From Hyphococcus flavus (GTDB lineage: Bacteria > Pseudomonadota > Alphaproteobacteria > Caulobacterales > Parvularculaceae), in contig NZ_CP118166.1 of NCBI RefSeq assembly GCF_028748065.1, positions 2,619,501 through 2,683,500 of the forward strand: a stretch of 64,000 nt of DNA. Direction: 5' to 3'. The notes under the pieces are model-generated. The model saw only the letters and a program-made list of their open reading frames with translations, was not told the DNA's origin and searched no databases. The position numbers and the translations under genes were made by a program. Within the stretch, counting starts at the first letter, position 1. Each line of letters begins with the position of its first letter. Below are positions 54,889 through 63,632 of this stretch, piece by piece.

Positions 54889-57800
54889 ATGTTTATTGAG
54901 GGCACGTCGGGCGACGACTCGCTTGATGGAACGAGCGGCGATGACATCATTACCGGGCTGGGGGGAGATGATACCCTCAATGGCGGCGAAGGAAATGACA
55001 CCGTTGTAGGCGGCGCTGACAGCGATACTGTCAATGGCGGCAATGGCGATGATTTTCTCAGTGATGGAGAAGGTGACGACGTCGTCAATGGCGGGACTGG
55101 CGACGATACGATCGCTTCGGGCCTAGGGACTGACACGCTCGACGGCGGCGACGGCTTTGACACGGTTGAAATCACCCGTTCGGGCGCATCGGTTGATCTC
55201 ACCATCGGTGCATCAACCATTGAAGACGCCAATTTGAACGACGATGACGTCTTTTCAAATATTGAGCGAGTAGAAGTCTTTATATCCCGCGCGGAGGTTT
55301 TTGACGACACGCTCAACGGCGCGGCGGCGACGGCATCGTTGTCGCTTTATGCCGGTGGCGGCGATGATGTCATCATTGGCGGCTCGGGCGACGATATCAT
55401 TGAGGGCGTCACTGGTGACGACACCCTGACGGGCGGCGCCGGCGCGGATGTTTTTGATTTTGATTTCACTGAAGATGTCAGCGTCAATGGCGATGTCATC
55501 ACGGACTTCGAAAACATCGACGTCATCGACTTTTCGTCTATCAACGAGATCGGCGAAATTGGGGGAATTCAGGGGCTGGACCTTATATTTATCGGCAACG
55601 CCGCTTTTTCCGGCGCGGCCGGCGAATTCCGGTACGAGACTGGCGGCGGCCAAACGCAAATTCAGGTGGACGAAGACGGCGACGGAACGGCGGACCGGTT
55701 TGTTTTCATTACAAACGGCGAGTTCACGCTTTACGAAACCTTTTCGGATTCCGCCGTTCTTACGACGACTCTGATTGCGCCGACGGAAAACGCTGACACC
55801 ATTGACGGCACGGTTTCAGACGATGTCATTGACGCCCTTGGCGGTAATGACACGGTCAACGGTCTGGGCGGCAATGACTTTCTGATCGGGCGCGCCGGCG
55901 ACGACAGCCTGACCGGCGGTGATGGCAGCGATACTCTGTCCGGCGGCGACGGCGAAAATACGCTGCGGGGCGGCGATGGCGATGACATTCTTTTCATTGA
56001 GACCGGCTATGACGCCCTCATTGATGGTGGTTCTGGCGACCTGGATCGTTTCGATGTTGGTATTGAACAAGCTTCCGCCAGCTTTGTTTACGGTGCGGAC
56101 CCGTCCGCCAATTTCAGTTTCACATACGGCCCGTCAAACAATTCAGTTCAGCTCATTGATGTCGAGCTGGTTCTCTTTTCATTGGACTCCGCCGGATACG
56201 TGAACCTTGTTCTCGGCGATAATGGCGCGAACACCCTTTCGCCCATTCATAATAATGACGCGCTGATATTCGCCGGCGATGGCGCCGATACGCTCACTGG
56301 CGATTTTGGCGACGATACGCTTTTTGGAGATGAGGGCGACGACAGTCTGACCGGCGGCGAGGGAAATGACTCCCTCATGGGCGGTGTGGGTCAGGACATG
56401 ATTGAAGGCGGAATTGGTGAAGATATTATCGAAGGAGATTCCGGTCATGATTCTCTGTTCGGTTGCGCAGGTGACGACACAATTGACGGTGACGCCGGTT
56501 ACGATTCCATAAATGGCGGTGAAGATAATGACAGCCTGTTGGGCGGCGACGGCGATGATAATCTTTCTGGGGGGAACGGTGTGGACTCGCTTGGTGGCGA
56601 GGCAGGAAACGATCTGCTTGAAGGCGAAGATGGTGCAGACAGTCTTTCTGGCGGTGCTGGCGCCGATACTCTGTATGGTGGGAATGACAACGACTTGCTC
56701 GAAGGCGACGGTGGAGATGATTATTTAAGAGGCGGAGCAGGCGCTGACACTTTGATTGGAGGCGATGGTTTTGATTCCGTTGAATATAGTGCCTCGACGG
56801 TCGCAATTTCTATCAACTTGGAAACGGGGGTCGCTACTGGCGGCGACGCCGAAGGCGACACTTTTTCTTCTATAGAAAGAATTTTTGGAAGTTCTTTCGC
56901 TGACACGCTTATTGGCGACGATGGCGACACCGAATTTCGAGTTAGTACAGGTGATTATGTGATTGGCGGGGGCGGCGCTGATTATTTTATACGATCAGCC
57001 GGGCAATCGCCGAAAGTTTCTTACATAACCTCTCCGGGCGCTGTTCATATCGACTTAACGCAGGGCGTCATTCAAGGATTTGACGCTGAAGGGGATAGTT
57101 TTAGTGGGATCGATGTCTTTGAAGGCTCGATGTATGACGATACGCTCATCGTTGCTCGTGGCGAATTATACGGACAAGATGGAGATGATCTGCTTGCGGG
57201 CGATCCGTCAGACGGTTTGGCTAACGAAATTCTGAGCGGAGGTAATGGAAACGATACGCTTTATGGGTATCGCGGTTTCGACGATCTTTTTGGCGATGAT
57301 GGCGACGATCTAATATTCGGTGGTGATCATCGTGATCTTATAGAAGGCGGGGCGGGATCTGATTCCATTAATGGTGGTGAAGACAACGATACGATTGATG
57401 GTAATTCAGGCGACGACCACCTGGTTGGTTCGGCTGGCAATGATACGATCGGCGGCGGCGCCGGTCTCGACGTGATCTACGGCGGTTCCGGCGAAGACGT
57501 GCTGACCGGCGGTGCAGATGCGGATTTTCTCTCCGGCGGGGTGAACAACGACATCCTTGATGCTGGCGACGGCGATGACGAGGCCGCTGGCGGCGCTAAC
57601 AACGACCTCGTCATGGGCGGTGCGGGCAACGATACGATCTACGGCGCGAAGCGCGTCGACACGCTCGAAGGCGGCGACGGCGATGACATCGTGTCAGGCG
57701 CCGCGGATAACGATTTCATCGATGGCGGCATTGGCGACGATACGATTTTCGGGGGACGGCAAAACGACCTGATCGCCGGCGGCGCAGGCGACGATTTGTT

Positions 57801-58038
57801 TCTTTACAATCACGGCGGCGATTATGACGTCATCACCGACTTCACAGCCGGCGCCGGGACCGAGGACGTGATCCAGCTCAATAATTTTGGGTCAAGCTTC
57901 GATACCTTTGCGGAAGTGACCGCCGCGGCGGTGGAGCCCGACGGCGATACCTACATCGATTTCGGCGATGGCGATATTATTATTCTTCGGGACGTTCTGA
58001 TAGCCGATCTCCACGAAGACGATTTCGTCTTTGGGTAG
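54889..58038 (+). CDS. RTX protein 3, repeats with no head domain
   Basis: This 1049-aa, strongly acidic protein starts directly with RTX nonapeptides (IEGTSGDDSLDGTSGDDIITGLGG) and has further arrays separated by spacer domains: near residues 85-135 (FDTVEITRSGASVDLTIGAS), 185-310 (a serralysin-like segment with DVFDFDFTEDVSVNGDVITDFENID), and 615-780. It ends in the shared cassette (57418-58038). No catalytic domain is seen. It is probably secreted by a type I system and folded by calcium outside the cell, with a surface-layer, adhesin or scaffold role as possibilities. Confidence 0.86.
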   Translation: MFIEGTSGDDSLDGTSGDDIITGLGGDDTLNGGEGNDTVVGGADSDTVNGGNGDDFLSDGEGDDVVNGGTGDDTIASGLGTDTLDGGDGFDTVEITRSGASVDLTIGASTIEDANLNDDDVFSNIERVEVFISRAEVFDDTLNGAAATASLSLYAGGGDDVIIGGSGDDIIEGVTGDDTLTGGAGADVFDFDFTEDVSVNGDVITDFENIDVIDFSSINEIGEIGGIQGLDLIFIGNAAFSGAAGEFRYETGGGQTQIQVDEDGDGTADRFVFITNGEFTLYETFSDSAVLTTTLIAPTENADTIDGTVSDDVIDALGGNDTVNGLGGNDFLIGRAGDDSLTGGDGSDTLSGGDGENTLRGGDGDDILFIETGYDALIDGGSGDLDRFDVGIEQASASFVYGADPSANFSFTYGPSNNSVQLIDVELVLFSLDSAGYVNLVLGDNGANTLSPIHNNDALIFAGDGADTLTGDFGDDTLFGDEGDDSLTGGEGNDSLMGGVGQDMIEGGIGEDIIEGDSGHDSLFGCAGDDTIDGDAGYDSINGGEDNDSLLGGDGDDNLSGGNGVDSLGGEAGNDLLEGEDGADSLSGGAGADTLYGGNDNDLLEGDGGDDYLRGGAGADTLIGGDGFDSVEYSASTVAISINLETGVATGGDAEGDTFSSIERIFGSSFADTLIGDDGDTEFRVSTGDYVIGGGGADYFIRSAGQSPKVSYITSPGAVHIDLTQGVIQGFDAEGDSFSGIDVFEGSMYDDTLIVARGELYGQDGDDLLAGDPSDGLANEILSGGNGNDTLYGYRGFDDLFGDDGDDLIFGGDHRDLIEGGAGSDSINGGEDNDTIDGNSGDDHLVGSAGNDTIGGGAGLDVIYGGSGEDVLTGGADADFLSGGVNNDILDAGDGDDEAAGGANNDLVMGGAGNDTIYGAKRVDTLEGGDGDDIVSGAADNDFIDGGIGDDTIFGGRQNDLIAGGAGDDLFLYNHGGDYDVITDFTAGAGTEDVIQLNNFGSSFDTFAEVTAAAVEPDGDTYIDFGDGDIIILRDVLIADLHEDDFVFG

Positions 58039-58194
58039 GGGCGAGCGTATTGGTTGGTCTCTTCAGAGACGATCAGGAACAAATCGTGGACATTCCATGC
58101 AGTCGATCTCACGAATGTTTGAACGGGGATGAGCGTATTCACTGTTAAGCTGGTTGGACATATCACGCGGGCATGAGTTCTAGGGAGGGGCGCG

Positions 58195-60813
58195 ATGCCA
58201 GTTCAACTAAATACCGGGCAGCAAACTGTTTATGCCGCCCCAACCCTGATCGATGAGACTGACGGCATTGGCATTTCGGAATTGGCGGGAATTATCGGGT
58301 TCAACCGGGTGCCGCCTGATCATAACGGCGCTGTTGGTCAAGATCATGTCGTTTCCGTGCTTAACCACGTCATGCAAATCTATGACAAGAGCGGTGATCT
58401 ACTCTCCACTCAAACGCTGGATTCTCTTTTCGGTGTCGTGCCAGGCGCGTTTGTGCTGCCTGTCGATCCGAACATACTTTATGATCCTTATACAGATCGA
58501 TTTGTCTATGTCTCGTTTGAAGTCACCGGCATAGACGGGTCTGGATCAAACCCTTCGAATGACGTCATTCAACTGAATGTGGCCGTGTCGAAGACAGGCA
58601 ATCCGCTGGACGGCTGGCATGTTCAATCAATCGACGCAAAAACTGTTGTTGGCGGGGAAAACACCTGGAGCGATTATCCCGGTATCGCGGTTGACGGTGA
58701 GGCGATCTATATCTCGGCCAATATGTTCCAGTTCGACCCTGGCTCTGACGGACAGGTGAGCTTCGCCGGTAACCGGCTGTGGATTGTCGATAAAGGCGAG
58801 GGCGGCGGCGGGCTATATGATGGCGGCGCTATATCATTTACGAAGCATGACCCTGTCGCCGAGGCTGGCGGCGGCGCGTTCAACGCCACCTTGATGCCTG
58901 TGCGGTATGCGAATGATTCCCTTGGCGGTCCTGGCGTGTTTTTAGCCTCGGCAAGCGGGGCGTCTAATGGCGTAAATGAAATACTTCAGGTCTTTCATGT
59001 AACAGACCCTTTGGGCACGCCCGACTTTTCAGTACAACAAATTTCCCTGGGCGACGTCAGCAATGAAAATGCCGGATTTTTACCACAGGCGACGCAACTC
59101 GGCACCAACATCGTGCTCGGTTCGGGCGATCCGCGCATTAATTCCGGCGGCGCGGTTTGGTTTGAAGGAAAAATCTATCTTACATTCTCCGTCTCTCCAA
59201 AGTTCGGGCCGAACTCCAGTCAAACCACGACTCATTGGGTAGAGCTTGATGCAACATCGCCTGCTGCAATTTCACTATTGCAGCAAGGCAATATTGGCGG
59301 TGAGGACATCGCGCCCGGAACGCACACATTTCATTCATCAATCAATGTAAACAAAGATGGTTCTGTCCTGATCAATTTTTCGGCTTCTGGACCTTCGATC
59401 TATCCGGGCGCTTATTATGCGATCCGCGGAGCTGACGATCCGATTGGAGAGTTTGGCCCGGCGCAAACGCTCAGTCCGGGCATTGACTATTATTTCCGCA
59501 ACCGGCTTGGCGAAGGCATCAGTTCACAGACGACTAATCGCTGGGGTGACTTCTCAGGTGTAAGCGTTGACCCTGTTGATGGAACGACATTCTGGTTTTT
59601 CAACCAGTTTGCAGATACCAGAGGATCGCCCAATGCAGCGGGGCAGGATGGACGGTGGCGTGTTGTTCTGGGCAGTGCGCGCCCGACTGTTCAGAATTTT
59701 CAGTTTGATGCAAACGATACCAATGAAAATTTCTATGGTGGTCTTGGCGTTGACGCGATCCAGTTGAATGCTTTGTCTACAAACACACGTGTGGACATTA
59801 CTGAAAATGGCGACGGATCTCTGAACGCGGCATTCGGCGACACGGCGAGCGGAACCGCGCGCGGGTATTTCGTGGAGGCAATCGTATTCAACGGCGGCGC
59901 AGGTGATGACACCGTATCGGTTGACGGCGCATTTACTCCTGCGCAACTGGCGGACAGAGCCGTTTTTGCGAGCGGCGGCGGCGGCGTTGATCTGTTAACG
60001 GCTGCGGCGCTTTTGACAGACATTGGCGTTGAATTTTATGGCGGTGATGGTGAAGACATCCTGATTGGCGGTTTGGGGAATGATTTTCTGCTCGGTCAGA
60101 ACGATGACGACGCAATCACAGGCGCCGATGGAAATGATTCAATTAACGGCAATGCTGGCGATGATTCAATTGAAGGCAATGCAGGAAGTGATGTTCTTGT
60201 TGGTTCTACCGGGGAAGATACGATTTCAGGGAGTGACGGCGTAGATCTGATTTATGGCGGAACCGGCAATGATATTTTGTCCGGAGGCAACGAGAGCGAT
60301 TACCTGTCCGGCGGCATTAACAACGACATTCTAGATGCTGGTGATGGCGACGACGAGGCTGCCGGCGGCGCCAACAACGATTCCGTCATGGGCGGCTTGG
60401 GGAACGATACCCTTTATGGCGCTAAGCGGGTTGATACGGTAGAGGGCGGCGACGGAGACGATATCGTTTCAGGAGCCGCAGACAATGACTTTCTGGATGG
60501 TGGCGATGGAAACGATCTCCTATTTGGCGGCGTGCAGAATGATCGCATCACTGGCGGGGCAGGCAATGACACGTTCCTTTATAACGCCGGTAACGACATC
60601 GATCTCATTACCGATTTTGTCGCCGGCGCCGGCACGGAAGACGTCATCCAGTTAAACAATTTCGGCGCTGACTTTGATGAATTCGCCGAAGTGATCGCCG
60701 CCGCCATCGATGACGGCACAGATACGACTATCAACTTCGGTTCGGGGAACCTGATTATTCTCTATAATGTCGTTGTCGCGGACCTCCACGAGGATGATTT
60801 CATATTCGGCTAA
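58195..60813 (+). CDS. RTX protein 4 with propeller-like head
   Basis: This 872-aa protein has residues 1 to about 495 as a beta-rich domain with repeated blades (DPNILYDPYTDRFVYVSFEV; YPGIAVDGEAIYISANMF; NRLWIVDKG; RWGDFSGVSVDPVDGTTFWFFNQFAD), like secreted six-bladed propellers. A linker of about 100 residues, a few RTX nonapeptides from about residue 610, and the shared cassette (60193-60813) follow. GGGAGGGGCG upstream gives a good start at 58195. Substrate binding or hydrolysis by the propeller is possible, but no catalytic residues can be named. It converges on the porin gene. Confidence 0.85.
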   Translation: MPVQLNTGQQTVYAAPTLIDETDGIGISELAGIIGFNRVPPDHNGAVGQDHVVSVLNHVMQIYDKSGDLLSTQTLDSLFGVVPGAFVLPVDPNILYDPYTDRFVYVSFEVTGIDGSGSNPSNDVIQLNVAVSKTGNPLDGWHVQSIDAKTVVGGENTWSDYPGIAVDGEAIYISANMFQFDPGSDGQVSFAGNRLWIVDKGEGGGGLYDGGAISFTKHDPVAEAGGGAFNATLMPVRYANDSLGGPGVFLASASGASNGVNEILQVFHVTDPLGTPDFSVQQISLGDVSNENAGFLPQATQLGTNIVLGSGDPRINSGGAVWFEGKIYLTFSVSPKFGPNSSQTTTHWVELDATSPAAISLLQQGNIGGEDIAPGTHTFHSSINVNKDGSVLINFSASGPSIYPGAYYAIRGADDPIGEFGPAQTLSPGIDYYFRNRLGEGISSQTTNRWGDFSGVSVDPVDGTTFWFFNQFADTRGSPNAAGQDGRWRVVLGSARPTVQNFQFDANDTNENFYGGLGVDAIQLNALSTNTRVDITENGDGSLNAAFGDTASGTARGYFVEAIVFNGGAGDDTVSVDGAFTPAQLADRAVFASGGGGVDLLTAAALLTDIGVEFYGGDGEDILIGGLGNDFLLGQNDDDAITGADGNDSINGNAGDDSIEGNAGSDVLVGSTGEDTISGSDGVDLIYGGTGNDILSGGNESDYLSGGINNDILDAGDGDDEAAGGANNDSVMGGLGNDTLYGAKRVDTVEGGDGDDIVSGAADNDFLDGGDGNDLLFGGVQNDRITGGAGNDTFLYNAGNDIDLITDFVAGAGTEDVIQLNNFGADFDEFAEVIAAAIDDGTDTTINFGSGNLIILYNVVVADLHEDDFIFG

Positions 60814-60860
60814 GAGGGCCAGTAGGCTATTTTTCTTATGGCTGCGTGACTGCGCAGGAT

Positions 60861-61589
60861 TTAGAATGATGCGCTGAAGCCCAGACCGAACCAGAAACCG
60901 CTCGGCTCCGTCGTTACAGTTGGCGGCGTGGTGTCGTCAAATATTGAGCCGCCTGGTATGTCCGATCCGCCATATCGCGCGCCGACATAGAAAGAACCGT
61001 TGTTGGAAAACGCATAGGAAAGATCCGCCGTGGCGAGACCGTAAAGATAATCACCCGGTCCGTCCGGTATGACATAGCCGAGAGACCCGCCGAGGTCTAA
61101 GCTCAATTTCTCGGCGACTGGAACGGAATATGAAGCGCCGCCTTCAACGGTCGTCGTATCTAGCATGAAGTCGCGATAGACATAGGCTGTCGGAGACAGG
61201 GGAATGTCGAAGGACAAGCCGCTGAAGATCTCCACCGTATTGGCGCTGTCGTCGAAAAATCCGCTCTGTGCATCCGGGTATGTGTAGTAGGTCAAACCTA
61301 TGTCGAACGAAATGATTTCATTTATCGAGGTGTTGTATCCCGCGAATATGTCGAGTTCGTCGCCATAGGGAATATCGTCATCGCCTATGGGTAGCGCCAG
61401 CCACGCGCCGCCGTAAAAGTTTCCATAGGTCAGGGTGACCGCCGGTTGAATACTGGCTTCTTGTAATTGAACGCCGCGAAAGACGTATCGAGACTCAAAC
61501 GCAACATCTGCCGATAACTCCAGCGATTGTGCTTGAGCGGAATGTGCAAGAGCGGACAACGCAATAGCGCCGTAGAGTGAGCGCAACAT
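60861..61589 (-). CDS. TorF family putative porin (TIGR02001-type)
   Basis: This 242-aa outer-membrane protein has a signal peptide (MLRSLYGAIALSALAHSAQAQ) and alternating amphipathic strands, starting with LELSADVAFESRYVFRGVQL, a hallmark of TIGR02001 proteins, and ending in an aromatic residue (WFGLGFSASF), as outer-membrane barrels do. In many proteobacteria this family is encoded beside glnK-amtB, as here, which suggests a role in uptake of nitrogen compounds. It is divergent from glnK across a 329-bp region. Confidence 0.86.
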   Translation of the reverse strand: MLRSLYGAIALSALAHSAQAQSLELSADVAFESRYVFRGVQLQEASIQPAVTLTYGNFYGGAWLALPIGDDDIPYGDELDIFAGYNTSINEIISFDIGLTYYTYPDAQSGFFDDSANTVEIFSGLSFDIPLSPTAYVYRDFMLDTTTVEGGASYSVPVAEKLSLDLGGSLGYVIPDGPGDYLYGLATADLSYAFSNNGSFYVGARYGGSDIPGGSIFDDTTPPTVTTEPSGFWFGLGFSASF

Positions 61590-61918
61590 AGACTCCTCCG
61601 ATCACCACGTGTTTAAAACGCGGTATGCTGAAAAAACGATTGGGTTACGGACGAAATCTGCAACACGAGTGTGCGGCGCACAATGCGACTCTTAACCAAA
61701 TTAGCAGGAAATGCGAAAAGTTAGCTATTTTACCTATAACAATGGAATTAAATGTCACTAAACTGGCGTAAAATAGCGGTTATGGAGGGGCATTTTCGCC
61801 TATGCAGCATATTTTGGTTGCGTTGCAAAATCATGCTGGTTAGCCTTTGACTCGAATCAAGCAGCATCCGCCTGTTGATTTTTGATGCAATTAAGACCGG
61901 CAAAAAGAGGGCGTACTG
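61590..61918. promoter_or_regulatory. Divergent promoter region between the porin and glnK genes
   Basis: This 329-bp region contains no gene. It should hold promoters for the porin gene and for glnK-amtB. I searched by eye for a sigma-54 -24/-12 element (GG-N10-GC) and for NtrC half-sites and found none that fit well. An imperfect inverted repeat is present: CAGCAT (61805-61810) with ATGCTG (61833-61838) and TTTTG (61812-61816) with CAAAA (61826-61830). Confidence 0.5.
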
Positions 61919-62257
61919 ATGAAATACATAATTGCGGTTGTTAAGCCGCATCGCCTTGAAGACATAAGGACGGCGCTTACGGCTATGGGCGTTGAAGGGC
62001 TTACGGTGTCAGACGTTAAGGGGTTCGGCCGTCAAAAGGGGCACAGCGAAGTCTATCGAGGCGCGGAGTACCAGGTTGATTTTGTGCCGAAGGTAAAACT
62101 CGAAATTGCGATCGCCGCTAGTGAAGTGACGAAAGTCATTGAGGCTATTTGCGGTGCTGCAAAGACGGATCGCATCGGTGATGGAAAAATCTTTGTACTG
62201 GACCTTGAAGACGCCGTGCGCGTGAGGACTGGTGAAACCGGTGCAGCAGCAATTTAA
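61919..62257 (+). CDS. glnK: Nitrogen regulatory protein P-II (GlnK/GlnB)
   Basis: This 112-aa PII trimer subunit has the T-loop with the uridylylation site Y51 (SEVYRGAEYQVDF) and the C-loop GDGKIFVLDLEDAVRVRTGE. It senses ATP/ADP and 2-oxoglutarate and blocks AmtB when nitrogen is sufficient. The gene directly upstream of amtB is named GlnK by position; sequence alone does not separate it from GlnB. The ATG at 61919 is in the usual N-terminal context (MKYIIAVVKPHRLEDIR). Confidence 0.95.
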   Translation: MKYIIAVVKPHRLEDIRTALTAMGVEGLTVSDVKGFGRQKGHSEVYRGAEYQVDFVPKVKLEIAIAASEVTKVIEAICGAAKTDRIGDGKIFVLDLEDAVRVRTGETGAAAI

Positions 62258-62270
62258 GACTGGACGGGGC

Positions 62271-63599
62271 ATGAATATCGTGAAAATCAAAATAAAATTT
62301 CTCGTCGTATTTACGGCAGCCTATTTTGCGTGCGTGTCTGGCGTCGGCGCTCAGGAAGCAGCAGATGCTGCGTTGGCTGTACCGGCGCCGTCTGACGGAT
62401 CTGCGTTTGTATTCAACACGCTGTTGTTTCTCGTGTCCGGCATGGTTGTCATGTTTATGGCGGCTGGATTTTGCATGCTGGAAGCTGGTCTGGTTCGCTC
62501 AAAGAACGCCGCCACTATATGTGTAAAGAACATTGCGCTTTTTTCCGTCGCAGGCCTGATGGTGTATTTTATCGGCTATGATCTCATCTATGGCGTCGCC
62601 GAAGGCGGGGTCATCGCGCCGCTGAATATTTTCTGGGGCGGGGATGAAAGCGAGGCGCTCAGCAATGGTTACTCGGCGCATTCGGACTGGTTTTTTCAGA
62701 TGGTGTTTGTTGCGACGGCGGCGTCTATTGTTTCCGGCACGCTGGCGGAACGCATAAAGCTTTTTCCGTTCCTGGTTTTCGTCGCGGTCTTGACTGGCAT
62801 TATCTATCCGATCCAGGCGAGTTGGGTCTGGGGCGAGGGCTGGCTTGACGCCCGGTTTGATGATTTCGCCGGTTCAACGCTGGTTCATTCGACCGGCGGC
62901 TGGGCGGCGCTGGCTGGCGCTTTGGTGCTCGGCGCGCGTAACGGTAAATATGTCAGTGGAAGGGTCGCTCCTATCCCAGGCTCTTCATTGCCTCTGGCGA
63001 CGCTGGGCACGTTTATTCTCTGGCTCGGCTGGTTTGGATTTAATGGCGGTTCTCAACTCGCGCTCGGAACGATCCCGCATGCGACAGATGTGTCAAAGAT
63101 ATTCGTTAACACCAACATGGGGGCGTGCGGCGGCGTTGTCGCGGCGCTGCTTTTAACGCAAGCGTTGTACAAGAAAGTGGATCTAACGATTGTCTTGAAT
63201 GGCGCCATCGGCGGGCTTGTCTCAATCACGGCGGAACCATTGCAACCAGCGGTCTGGGTTGCGGTTTTGATCGGCGCTGTCGGCGGTGTTATAGTGACGC
63301 TGGCTGTGCCGGTTCTGGATAAGTTAAAGATCGATGATGTTGTCGGCGCGATCCCTGCGCACTTATTTTGCGGCATATGGGGTACGCTCATCGTCCCGCT
63401 CAGCAACAGCGAGGTGACATTCTTCGGCCAATTGACGGGCGTGGTCGTGATAGGCGTCTTTGTATTTACACTCAGCTTGTTGTTCTGGCTGGCGCTTAAA
63501 TATACCCTTGGCGTCAGGGCAAGCGATGAACATGAGCGAATGGGCCTTGATAAGGCGGAGCTGGGCCTTGAGGCCTATCCGGAATTTGCGAAGGGTTAA
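62271..63599 (+). CDS. amtB: Ammonium transporter AmtB
   Basis: This 442-aa protein has a signal peptide ending near SGVGAQ and about 11 transmembrane helices. The family elements are MFMAAGFCMLEAGLVRSKNAATICVKNI, STLVHSTGGWAALAGALVLGAR and AHLFCGIWGTL, with the paired histidines of the conducting pore. It takes up ammonium and is gated by GlnK, encoded 13 bp upstream. The ATG at 62271 is preferred to one 13 codons earlier, which overlaps glnK. gltD begins 33 bp downstream, linking uptake to glutamate synthesis. Confidence 0.95.
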   Translation: MNIVKIKIKFLVVFTAAYFACVSGVGAQEAADAALAVPAPSDGSAFVFNTLLFLVSGMVVMFMAAGFCMLEAGLVRSKNAATICVKNIALFSVAGLMVYFIGYDLIYGVAEGGVIAPLNIFWGGDESEALSNGYSAHSDWFFQMVFVATAASIVSGTLAERIKLFPFLVFVAVLTGIIYPIQASWVWGEGWLDARFDDFAGSTLVHSTGGWAALAGALVLGARNGKYVSGRVAPIPGSSLPLATLGTFILWLGWFGFNGGSQLALGTIPHATDVSKIFVNTNMGACGGVVAALLLTQALYKKVDLTIVLNGAIGGLVSITAEPLQPAVWVAVLIGAVGGVIVTLAVPVLDKLKIDDVVGAIPAHLFCGIWGTLIVPLSNSEVTFFGQLTGVVVIGVFVFTLSLLFWLALKYTLGVRASDEHERMGLDKAELGLEAYPEFAKG

Positions 63600-63632
63600 A
63601 CCAAATCGGCGGAGGCTCACATTAAAGAGCAT

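Larger units (their letters stand above)
50935..60813. repeat. Four copies of a 621-nt RTX C-terminal cassette
   Basis: The copies are at 50935-51555, 53925-54545, 57418-58038 and 60193-60813. Each is 206 codons plus stop and aligns to the others without gaps. Shared landmarks are [17 protein letters not shown], GGx[12 protein letters not shown] and ADLHxDDFxFG. The last third has two types (see findings). Confidence 0.85.

Noticed and set aside
61590-61918. Possible sigma-54 promoter for glnK
   Set aside because: Candidate GG...GC pairs have spacings of 7, 9 or 13 instead of 10, so none is acceptable by eye.
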